18,855 nucleotides of DNA, taken from contig CAJULF010000016.1 in assembly GCA_910587135.1 (NCBI GenBank), positions 1-18,855 of the forward strand. Reading direction: 5' to 3'. Positions 6,568 to 12,863 of the stretch are shown in pieces. The stretch's first letter is position 1; every line of letters starts with the position of its first letter. The notes under the pieces were generated by a model. It saw nothing but the letters and a program-made list of their open reading frames with translations. It had not been told where the DNA came from and ran no database searches. The stretch comes from an uncultured Oscillospiraceae bacterium. Lineage in GTDB: Bacteria > Bacillota > Clostridia > Oscillospirales > Ruminococcaceae. The position numbers and the translations under genes were made by a program.

Positions 6568-7290
6568 GTGGGGTGGATAATAGCGCTCACGGTCATATTG
6601 GCGTTGTTTTTGCTGCTTTGCTGCTCCGCCGCGGTAAGGCTGGAATATTTAGGGGAAATTCGTGTTAAAATAAGCTATCTGTGCTTTACGATAGTGAAAT
6701 TCCCCGCGGTAAAAAAGAAAAACAAGCGTAAGGACAAAAAAGCGAAAAAGGCTCTTAAAGCCGCGGACAGCGCCGCTATGGGGCTTTCGGGGGACAAGTC
6801 CGGCACTTCGGAGATCAGCGCTCCCGAAAAGACTATCCCCTCAAATCAAAAGGAAAAAAAAGCTGCCCCCGACAAAAAGGGGAAAAAGGCTTCTTTGAAA
6901 GATTATTTCGAGATAGCGAAGCTTGCGGTGGACAGTCTGGGAAGGCCGCTTAAAAAGCTGCTGCGACGAACACGGATATATGATCTGAGGATAAATATCG
7001 TGTGCGGCGGCGAAGATGCGGCAAAGGCGGCGCTGAACTTCGGAAAGACCAACATAATGATAGGCAGCGCGTTGGGCTGGATAGACAACTATTTCACGCT
7101 GAAGCCTGCCGAGGAGATACGTATCAACGCGGATTTTCAGAGCGAGGAAACCACCGCGGAAGCATCGTGTCTGATAAAAATGTCGCTTTTTACGGCTTTG
7201 GCGTTTCTGTTCACCCTGTTTTTCAGAGCCGTGAAGTACTACAAGTCGCACCCCGAAGCGGAAAGAGCGGTCGGTATGCTGAGAAAGTGA
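6568..7290 (+). CDS. DUF2953 (YtfI-like) membrane-anchored protein
   Basis: The protein has 240 residues. It starts with GTG, fixed by GAGGAGG (6554-6560) 7 nt upstream. An N-terminal hydrophobic helix (about 3-22, ALTVILALFLLLCCSAAVRL) is followed by a short strand region. A long Lys/Ala-rich low-complexity insert spans about 50-110. The DUF2953 core has FEIAKLAVDSLGRPLKKLL and GGEDAAKAALNFGKTNIMIG, and a second hydrophobic helix lies near 208-222. It stands directly before ytfJ, as YtfI stands beside YtfJ in Bacillus, which supports a link to sporulation. The molecular function is unknown. Confidence 0.8.
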   Translation: MGWIIALTVILALFLLLCCSAAVRLEYLGEIRVKISYLCFTIVKFPAVKKKNKRKDKKAKKALKAADSAAMGLSGDKSGTSEISAPEKTIPSNQKEKKAAPDKKGKKASLKDYFEIAKLAVDSLGRPLKKLLRRTRIYDLRINIVCGGEDAAKAALNFGKTNIMIGSALGWIDNYFTLKPAEEIRINADFQSEETTAEASCLIKMSLFTALAFLFTLFFRAVKYYKSHPEAERAVGMLRK

Positions 7291-7396
7291 CCGCACCGCT
7301 ACTTTCGCAAAGTATAGGCAACAACTCCCACACAAAAAGCGACGGCAGCGTTCCGCTCATACAGTGTGGAAATTTTTTGCAGATAAGGAGAAAGTT

Positions 7397-7798
7397 ATGT
7401 CAGAGAAGCACCCTATTGAAGAGATCATGGGAGTATCCATGGACAAAATACGCGAAATGGTGGATATCAATACTATAATCGGCGAGCCGATAAGCTCCCC
7501 CGACGGGACAATAATCATTCCCGTTTCAAAGGTATCCTTCGGGTTTGTATCGGGAGGGAGCGACCTTCCGTCTCAGGCAGCCGACAAATTCGCGGGCGGC
7601 GCAGGCGCGGGAGTCACGGTAAAGCCCCAGTCATTTATAGTAATTAAAAGGGATGGCGAAGTAAAGCTGCTGGAGATGGGCGAAAAGGCAAGCCCCATCG
7701 AGAGCATAGTGGACGCACTCCCCGATATTGTGGAAAAGATAAAATCCATGCTCCCCGAAAAAGACAAGGACAAAATCAGGGATAAAAAGGAAAAGTAA
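7397..7798 (+). CDS. ytfJ: GerW/YtfJ family sporulation protein
   Basis: The protein has 133 residues. The ATG at 7397 is fixed by AAGGAG (7385-7390); an in-frame GTG at 7364 lies before that site. The family core is clear: MDKIREMVDINTIIGEPI (15-32), TIIIPVSKVSFGFVSGGSD (38-56), a glycine/alanine-rich turn and VTVKPQSFIVIK. The C-terminus is a Lys/Asp-rich tail. In Bacillus the orthologue (GerW) is needed for normal spore germination. Together with DUF2953 and dacF it marks this operon as sporulation-associated, though family members also occur in non-sporulating Clostridia. Confidence 0.93.
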   Translation: MSEKHPIEEIMGVSMDKIREMVDINTIIGEPISSPDGTIIIPVSKVSFGFVSGGSDLPSQAADKFAGGAGAGVTVKPQSFIVIKRDGEVKLLEMGEKASPIESIVDALPDIVEKIKSMLPEKDKDKIRDKKEK

Positions 7799-7815
7799 TC
7801 CACGGACTTGAATAA

Positions 7816-7868
7816 TTGACCTTTTTTCGGCACATTCTATATCCGTAAATTATACAAAATTTTACGGA
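7816..7868 (+). promoter_or_regulatory. Possible dacF promoter with adjacent inverted repeat
   Basis: TTGACC (7816-7821) and TATATC (7838-7843) with a 16-bp spacer form a mediocre sigma-A promoter. Just after, TCCGTAAA (7842-7849) and TTTACGGA (7861-7868) form an 8-bp inverted repeat that ends beside the dacF ribosome binding site. It could be an operator or an RNA hairpin. I could not recognise a sigma-F promoter, which drives dacF in Bacillus. Confidence 0.35.
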
Positions 7869-7882
7869 CGGAGATTGTGAAA

Positions 7883-8995
7883 ATGAAAAAGTTGATTACC
7901 GCTGTTCTCTGCGCGGCGCTCGTTCTGCCGCCGCTTTCGCTCAAGACCTCCGCGCTGTCGCTCTCCGCGGCAAGCGCGGTGCTTATCGAGGCGGAAACGG
8001 GAACTGTTTTGTATGAAGCCAATGCATATGAGCAGCGCGCCATGGCAAGCACCACCAAAATAATGACCGCCATTCTCACCATAGAGGCAGGAGATCTGGA
8101 CAGGGAATTTACCGTGGACAGCTACGCCATTATGGTAGAGGGCACTACCATGGGACTCAGGCAGGGCGACAGGGTTTCGCGCCGAGATCTGCTGTACGGA
8201 ATACTGCTCCCCTCGGGAAACGACGCGGCTAACGCAGCGGCGGTTTCGGTAAGCGGCAGCATGGGCGCTTTCGTGGAGCTTATGAACGCCAAAGCTGAGG
8301 AGCTGGGTCTTGAAAACACTCACTTTGTGACCCCGTCGGGTCTTGACGCACAGGGGCACTATACCACCGCTTACGACCTGGCAATGCTAACCTCCTACGC
8401 CATGAAAAACGAAACATTTCGTGAGATAGTATGCTGCAAATCCGCAAAAGTGGAGTTCGGCAATCCGCCCTATCAGCGCATTTTATATAACTCAAACAAG
8501 ATGCTCAGACAGTATGATGGCGCTATAGGCGTTAAAACGGGCTTTACGGACAACGCGCGGCGATGCCTGGTGTCCGCGGCGGAGCGTGACGGAGTAACTC
8601 TTATCGCGGTAACGCTGAATGCGGGCGATGATTGGAACGATCACGCAAAAATGCTGGATTACGGCTTTACAAAAGTGGAATCTTATCCTCTTGATGTTTC
8701 GTATGACGGACGCGTGGCAGTTGCGGGAACAGGACAGAGCACGGGAGTATACGCGCAGCCCGCCGATATCTCGCTTACCGCGAAGCAGTGCGGAAAGCTT
8801 ACGCGCAGAGTGCTGCTGCCAAGCATGGTGTACGGCGAAGTCAAGGCGGGACAGCAGCTCGGTGAGCTGGAGTTCCTGCTTGACGGAAAGGTCGTCAGAA
8901 CTGTTCCGCTGCTTGCGGACAGTGATATCGAAGCGGAGAGCGGCGGCCTTAATTTTATACAGAAGCTGCTTGGGCATTTCGGAATATATGTATGA
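7883..8995 (+). CDS. dacF: D-alanyl-D-alanine carboxypeptidase (penicillin-binding protein, S11 family)
   Basis: The protein has 370 residues. This serine DD-carboxypeptidase removes the terminal D-Ala from peptidoglycan stem peptides outside the membrane. The active-site triad of motifs is complete: STTK (56-59, nucleophile S56), SGN (111-113) and KTG (218-220). A signal peptide covers about residues 1-26. The C-terminal domain (about 255-355) is the PBP5-like beta domain, ending in a weakly amphipathic tail (NFIQKLLGHFGIYV) that may attach to the membrane. ATG 7883 lies 9 nt after CGGAG; a GTG two codons earlier would be too close. The dacF symbol rests on its place after ytfJ; dacB is an alternative paralogue name. 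Confidence 0.93.
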   Translation: MKKLITAVLCAALVLPPLSLKTSALSLSAASAVLIEAETGTVLYEANAYEQRAMASTTKIMTAILTIEAGDLDREFTVDSYAIMVEGTTMGLRQGDRVSRRDLLYGILLPSGNDAANAAAVSVSGSMGAFVELMNAKAEELGLENTHFVTPSGLDAQGHYTTAYDLAMLTSYAMKNETFREIVCCKSAKVEFGNPPYQRILYNSNKMLRQYDGAIGVKTGFTDNARRCLVSAAERDGVTLIAVTLNAGDDWNDHAKMLDYGFTKVESYPLDVSYDGRVAVAGTGQSTGVYAQPADISLTAKQCGKLTRRVLLPSMVYGEVKAGQQLGELEFLLDGKVVRTVPLLADSDIEAESGGLNFIQKLLGHFGIYV

Positions 8996-9003
8996 CGGTT
9001 ATC

Positions 9004-9044
9004 GGAGAATAGCGGTCGGAAGGGCTTTCCGGCTGCTGTTCTCC
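9004..9044 (+). other. Imperfect hairpin between dacF and rluB
   Basis: GGAGAA (9004-9009) pairs with TTCTCC (9039-9044), AGC (9011-9013) with GCT (9035-9037), and CGGAA (9017-9021) with TTCCG (9027-9031). No T-tract follows, so it is more likely a processing or stabilising structure than an intrinsic terminator. Confidence 0.45.
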
Positions 9045-9062
9045 ATTGTCTGTCAAAACTCG

Positions 9063-9100
9063 AAAGGAGTTATGCTCCCCGAAAGAGCATAGTCATAAAA
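9063..9100 (+). promoter_or_regulatory. Split ribosome binding site: Shine-Dalgarno, hairpin, then rluB start
   Basis: AAAGGAG ends at 9069, 31 nt before the rluB ATG at 9101, which is too far for direct use. A 7-bp hairpin, TATGCTC (9071-9077) with GAGCATA (9085-9091), fills the gap. Folding it leaves an effective spacing of about 10 nt. The alternative use of AAAGGAG is a six-codon open frame starting at ATG 9072 and ending at 9092. No other ribosome binding site is visible near 9101. Confidence 0.55.
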
Positions 9101-9862
9101 ATGGAAAAAATCAGACTTCAAAAAATAATCGCGGACAGCGGCTACTGCTCCAGAAGAAAAGCGGAGCAGCTTATAGAGCAGGGTTACGTCACGGTAAACG
9201 GAAAGCGCTGCTCGGTCGGCGATAAAGCAGACCCCGCGGGCGATCTTATAAAGGTAGGGGACGACGTTATTCCCGCCGTAAGAGCCGCCAAGCGCTACAT
9301 AATGCTGAATAAGCCGCGCGGATATGTGACCACCATGCAGGACGAGATGGGCAGAAAAACCGCAGCGGAGCTTCTCAACGGCATAGAGGAACGCCTGTAC
9401 CCCGTAGGTCGGCTTGACAGGAACTCCGAAGGGCTGCTGCTGTTCACCAACGACGGACAATTTGCCAACGACATAATGCACCCCTCACGCCATGTCAGCA
9501 AGACTTACCGCGTTACCATAGACGGACGCGTGAGCGAGGATCAGCTTTCACGTCTTATGTCGGGCGTGGAGCTGGACGACGGCAGCTATACCCTCCCCTG
9601 CAATGTGGAGGTGCTCAGCGAAGCGGCAGACAGAACCGTGCTGCGCTTTGTAATAAAGCAGGGGCTGAACCGTCAGATACGCAGAATGTGCACTGCCGTT
9701 GGTCTTAATGTCGGCAGGCTGCGCAGAACGGCCGTCGGCGGGGTCAAGCTCGGAATGCTGAAGCCGGGCGAATGGCGGGAGCTGACCAAGGACGAATTGC
9801 GGATACTTAGAGCAGCGGTCGGAAATTCGGGAAAAAACAGTAACAAAGGCGGCAGAAAATGA
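9101..9862 (+). CDS. rluB: 23S rRNA pseudouridine synthase, RluB/RsuA family
   Basis: The protein has 253 residues. An S4 RNA-binding domain (1-60, LQKIIADSGYCSRRKAEQLI) precedes the pseudouridine synthase domain. The catalytic aspartate is D106 in PVGRLDRNSEGLLLFTNDG. Other family marks are YIMLNKPRGYVTT (66-78) and KQGLNRQIRRMC. It converts a specific uridine of ribosomal RNA to pseudouridine in the cytosol; RluB-type proteins act on helix 80/89-region positions of 23S rRNA. The C-terminus is short and basic (GKNSNKGGRK). Its last codon overlaps the next start (ATGA). Confidence 0.93.
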   Translation: MEKIRLQKIIADSGYCSRRKAEQLIEQGYVTVNGKRCSVGDKADPAGDLIKVGDDVIPAVRAAKRYIMLNKPRGYVTTMQDEMGRKTAAELLNGIEERLYPVGRLDRNSEGLLLFTNDGQFANDIMHPSRHVSKTYRVTIDGRVSEDQLSRLMSGVELDDGSYTLPCNVEVLSEAADRTVLRFVIKQGLNRQIRRMCTAVGLNVGRLRRTAVGGVKLGMLKPGEWRELTKDELRILRAAVGNSGKNSNKGGRK

Positions 9863-10176
9863 TTGAGATACTTAACAATGTTTCGGGGAAAAAAGCCGTG
9901 TTTACCCTTTGCGACAGCGGCGAGGCACTCGGCAAATGCGAGTGCTCGTCCGAAGCGGATTATTTTTTAATAGAAGAGCTTGACTGTCCCCTTCCCTTTT
10001 ATGAAAGCATGGCGAGAGCCGCGCTGAATTACGCAGCGCAGAACGGGCTTGACAGGGCGCTGTTCAAACTTCCCGAGGTGCAGATATCGGCTCTGAAAAG
10101 CCGCGGCTTTCCAATTACCGAGCGACAGATTGAATGTATTGCCGCGTTTTTCGCGGTTAAGCACTGCACAGGTTAG
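9859..10176 (+). CDS. Small hypothetical protein, possibly degenerate GNAT-like
   Basis: The protein has 105 residues. Its ATG overlaps the rluB stop (ATGA), implying translational coupling. I do not recognise it firmly. The order strand-strand (KKAVFTLC, EALGKCECS), strand (ADYFLIEELDCP), helix (YESMARAALNYAAQNGLDRALF) and final turn LKSRGFP resembles a shortened GNAT acetyltransferase fold, but there is no convincing acetyl-CoA-binding Q/RxxGxG/A loop. It contains five or six cysteines. It could be an inactive GNAT relative or something unrelated. Confidence 0.65.
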   Translation: MIEILNNVSGKKAVFTLCDSGEALGKCECSSEADYFLIEELDCPLPFYESMARAALNYAAQNGLDRALFKLPEVQISALKSRGFPITERQIECIAAFFAVKHCTG

Positions 10177-10217
10177 CTGACTTTTCGGCAGAAGTAATTT
10201 AGCGGGAGAACCGCCCA

Positions 10218-10736
10218 ATGCTTTTAGATGATACAGAATTGGAAAACACTGTATGGCAAAAGGTTTTTAAGCTGCTGGGGTTTAAACCTGACAGCACTGT
10301 GAGAACACACAATTTTACGTCGGATATGCCGTTTGATATCAATTTGGATTTTTCGGTTTACGCAATTGAAAACATGAGCAACGAACAAATCGACGCAATG
10401 GGCGATACAATAAGGAAAATCCTTATTGAAGCAACGGGGGAAAACGGACGTATTTACGCACCGGATTGTGAGCACAGTTCATTTCTTTATAACCCGAGGA
10501 ACTCCGATGAGCAAAAAAGCGTATGGGTAGATGCCGCGCGTTACTTCGGCGGAGGATATTGCGCGAATTTTCCCCCGTTTTACCCTGATGCGGATTATTA
10601 TTTTTTTATTGATGAAAATTTCAGATTCGGTTATCCGGGACACCCTTGGCGGCAAGAAGTGTGGATATTCGGCGAATTGTTGATTCACAGATTTGAACAA
10701 ATATATGAAAATTTAGGGTGGACAAAAATAAAATAA
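10218..10736 (+). CDS. DUF2716 family protein
   Basis: The protein has 172 residues. The C-terminal block YPDADYYFFIDENFRFGYPG followed by HPWRQEVWIFGELLIHRFE (about 121-160) matches my memory of DUF2716, whose core reads like PDGDYYIF ... FGHPW ... FG. An N-terminal WQKVFKLLGFKPDSTVRTH also fits. It has no signal peptide or membrane helix and is a soluble, acidic, aromatic-rich protein. GGGAG (10204-10208) precedes the start. The codons are visibly AT-richer than those of the flanking rluB and carboxyltransferase genes, and it sits beside a repeat element, suggesting separate acquisition. The function is unknown. Confidence 0.75.
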   Translation: MLLDDTELENTVWQKVFKLLGFKPDSTVRTHNFTSDMPFDINLDFSVYAIENMSNEQIDAMGDTIRKILIEATGENGRIYAPDCEHSSFLYNPRNSDEQKSVWVDAARYFGGGYCANFPPFYPDADYYFFIDENFRFGYPGHPWRQEVWIFGELLIHRFEQIYENLGWTKIK

Positions 10737-10795
10737 TCATAAAAATCCAGCCTGTAGAAAAAGCCTATTGACAACACAATGTCGGCGCATGAAAT

Positions 10796-10897
10796 TTCAA
10801 AAAGCGCACATTTGCCAAATGGCAAATGTGCGCGGTTTCCGTTAGGCATGCGGAGTGAAGCGTAGCGTAACGGAGTATGACTAACGGAAATTTTGAA
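10796..10897. repeat. Nested inverted-repeat element with potential three-way junction
   Basis: Three helices nest exactly. The outer helix is TTCAAAA (10796-10802) with TTTTGAA (10891-10897). The first arm is a 13-bp perfect stem, 10804-10816 with 10821-10833, closed by AAAT. The second arm is TTTCCGTTAG (10836-10845) with CTAACGGAAA (10881-10890), enclosing a 35-nt loop rich in GCG/GGAGT motifs. It lacks a reading frame. It could be a small palindromic mobile repeat, a structured RNA or an elaborate terminator. Confidence 0.6.
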
Positions 10898-10936
10898 TTT
10901 TTTTAAAATAACCAGTCTTAATTTTTTGTGAAAATC

Positions 10937-10970
10937 GCCGAAAACCGCGCATGGTTTTCGGCAGTTTTAT
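10937..10970 (+). terminator. Intrinsic terminator upstream of the carboxyltransferase operon
   Basis: GCCGAAAACC (10937-10946) pairs perfectly with GGTTTTCGGC (10953-10962) around a 6-nt loop, followed by AGTTTTATT. It would stop transcription coming from the DUF2716 gene side. Confidence 0.75.
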
Positions 10971-11008
10971 TGCAAAAAATAAAAAATCAAAAAATGTGTA
11001 AAATTTGC

Positions 11009-11037
11009 TTGTTATTTCTCTCAAATTGTAGTATAAT
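11009..11037 (+). promoter_or_regulatory. Promoter of the carboxyltransferase operon
   Basis: TTGTTA (11009-11014) and a perfect TATAAT (11032-11037) have a 17-bp spacer. The expected start near 11044 leaves a 70-nt leader ahead of the ATG at 11114. Confidence 0.75.
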
Positions 11038-11113
11038 TATTGTGGATAAATTTTCGGGTGAGCTGTGCCCAAATGACAAAGCCACTCTATTCATAATAAA
11101 CGGAGGAGACAAA

Positions 11114-12451
11114 ATGGCGTTTACAAAGACTTTGGCTGAGATGGAACAAGGCGTTCCCGACAGCAACGCGAGAAAAAGACTCGCCGACTTTTTTGACGAG
11201 AACAGCTTTACGGAGCTGGACAAGTTCCTGTCCGCCGACGGAGGAGTAAGCTCAGTCGCAGCGGGCTACGGAACGGTTTACGGGAGACCCGTATGCGCGT
11301 TCGCTCAGGATACTGGCGTTAAGGGGGGCGCGGTGGACAAAAGCGCCGCTCTCAAAATCAAAAGGGTATACGAGCTTGCCGCAAAATCCGGCTATCCCGT
11401 TGTCGGCTTCTACGACTCCAAGGGCGGCGATATCAATGAGGGCATGACAGTGCTTTCGGCATACGGCGATATCATGAAGGCTTCCGCGGCGGTTTCCGGC
11501 GTAGTTCCTCAGATCGCAGTGGTATGCGGGATATGCGCGGGCTGCGCAGCCATGCTTGCCGCTATGGCTGATATCACTATAATCACTGAGAAAAGCGAGT
11601 TGTTCCTTACCGCTCCGTTCAACAACGCGGACGGCAAGCTTGAGGGCGCAGGCAAGGCAGAGAACGCTCTCAAATCGGGCGTATGCGATATCGAAGCAAA
11701 GGACAGCGATGACGCGGTAAAGAAGGCAAAAGCTCTGATCGCGGTTCTTCCCATGAATAATCTCAGCTTTGCGGGCAGCGACAGCTTTTCCGCTAACGAC
11801 TGCGATATTACCGCAAGCCTTAAGGGCGCGGAGCTTGTAAAGGCTATCGCGGACAAGAGCGGGGCGCTTGACAGCGTTATTGAGCTTGGCGCGAAATTCG
11901 GCGGCGCGGCTTACACCGCTCTGGTAAGCGTAAATTGCTCCACGACCGCTTTTGTTGCGACAAGCGGCGCGAAGCTTACAGCAGCCGACTGCGCAAAGAT
12001 AGCCCGCTTCGTGCAGTTTGCGGACGTCTTCTCCATTCCCGTTGTTACGGTTATCGACACGGAGGGCTTCGAGGGAAGCTCCGCGGCAGAGCTGAGCGGC
12101 TCGGTAAGGGACTGCGCAAGACTTGCCCAGATATATGCGACCTCCACGACCGCAAAGATAAATCTTGTTACGGGAAAGGCTTTCGGCGCGGCGTTTGCGG
12201 CATTTGACAGCGCGGATATAAGCTATGCGTGGGAGAGCGCGGCGATAGCGCCGATGAATCCCGAAGCGGGCAAGGTGTTTATGGGCGAGGAGCTTGAAAC
12301 ATCTCCCTTTGCGGCTGCGGCGCTCGGCATGATCGACGGAGTTATCGCTGTTGAGGAAACACGCGAGAGGGTACAGTCCGCCGTTTCAATGTGTCTGAAC
12401 AAGCGGGCAGCTGCTTCACCGTCGAGAAAGCACGCTAATTTCGCTTTCTGA
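11114..12451 (+). CDS. Divergent acyl-CoA carboxyltransferase subunit (MmdA/12S-like)
   Basis: The protein has 445 residues, shorter than the usual 510-525. The ATG at 11114 follows GGAGGAG (11102-11108); the frame stays open to 10928, but that part covers the promoter and terminator. It shows the two crotonase-fold halves of biotin-dependent acyl-CoA carboxyltransferases: GFYDSKGGDINEGMTVLSAY (98-117) and GICAGC (139-144) in the first; FSIPVVTVIDTEGF, KAFGAAF (355-361) and YAWESAAIAPMNPEAG in the second; and a C-terminal SRKHANFAF resembling the family's KKHGN ending. The usual oxyanion glycine pairs (PCAGG, YGGAY) are altered to ICAGC and FGAAF. It probably transfers carboxyl between an acyl-CoA and carboxybiotin on the next gene's product. 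The acyl-CoA is unknown; methylmalonyl-CoA is the leading guess. Confidence 0.85.
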   Translation: MAFTKTLAEMEQGVPDSNARKRLADFFDENSFTELDKFLSADGGVSSVAAGYGTVYGRPVCAFAQDTGVKGGAVDKSAALKIKRVYELAAKSGYPVVGFYDSKGGDINEGMTVLSAYGDIMKASAAVSGVVPQIAVVCGICAGCAAMLAAMADITIITEKSELFLTAPFNNADGKLEGAGKAENALKSGVCDIEAKDSDDAVKKAKALIAVLPMNNLSFAGSDSFSANDCDITASLKGAELVKAIADKSGALDSVIELGAKFGGAAYTALVSVNCSTTAFVATSGAKLTAADCAKIARFVQFADVFSIPVVTVIDTEGFEGSSAAELSGSVRDCARLAQIYATSTTAKINLVTGKAFGAAFAAFDSADISYAWESAAIAPMNPEAGKVFMGEELETSPFAAAALGMIDGVIAVEETRERVQSAVSMCLNKRAAASPSRKHANFAF

Positions 12452-12484
12452 TCCCGAAAATAAAATAAATGAGAGGTATTTGAC

Positions 12485-12844
12485 ATGAAAAGATATACTA
12501 TAACCGTAAACGGCAACGCTTACGATGTAACTGTTGACGAGGCTGACGGAATGACAGCCGTTCCCGCGGCAGCGGCAGCACCCGCTCCCAAGAAGGCTGC
12601 TCCCAAAGCGGCGGCAGGCGCGGCTGGCAACGCTTCCATAAACGCACCCATGCGCGGCACTATCGTGGATGTAAAAGTTAAGGTAGGCGATAAGGTTACA
12701 AACGGCACCGTTGTTGCAGTCCTTGAGGCAATGAAGATGGAGAACGACATCGTTTCCGATAAGGACGGCGTTGTTGCTTCCGTTTGCGTAAACAAGGGCG
12801 AAGCGGTAGAAACGGGCGCTGCGGTCGTTACTATCAACGCCTGA
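12485..12844 (+). CDS. Biotin carboxyl carrier protein (biotinyl/lipoyl domain, 1.3S-like)
   Basis: The protein has 119 residues. The C-terminal biotinyl domain carries EAMKMEND (81-88), with K84 the biotinylated lysine. An Ala/Pro/Lys-rich flexible linker spans about 27-50, and a short N-terminal strand region (KRYTITVNGNAYDVTV) matches the interaction segment seen in oxaloacetate decarboxylase and 1.3S carriers. The size is close to that of the Propionibacterium 1.3S subunit. It lies 33 bp after the carboxyltransferase and 19 bp before the 5S-like gene, so it can shuttle carboxyl between the two. No biotin ligase or biotin carboxylase is in the window. Confidence 0.93.
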   Translation: MKRYTITVNGNAYDVTVDEADGMTAVPAAAAAPAPKKAAPKAAAGAAGNASINAPMRGTIVDVKVKVGDKVTNGTVVAVLEAMKMENDIVSDKDGVVASVCVNKGEAVETGAAVVTINA

Positions 12845-12863
12845 TTCGGGAGGAGTAACTGAA

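Noticed and set aside
10928..11113. 62-codon in-frame extension of the carboxyltransferase
   Set aside because: It contains a terminator hairpin and the promoter, and a strong ribosome binding site stands just before ATG 11114.
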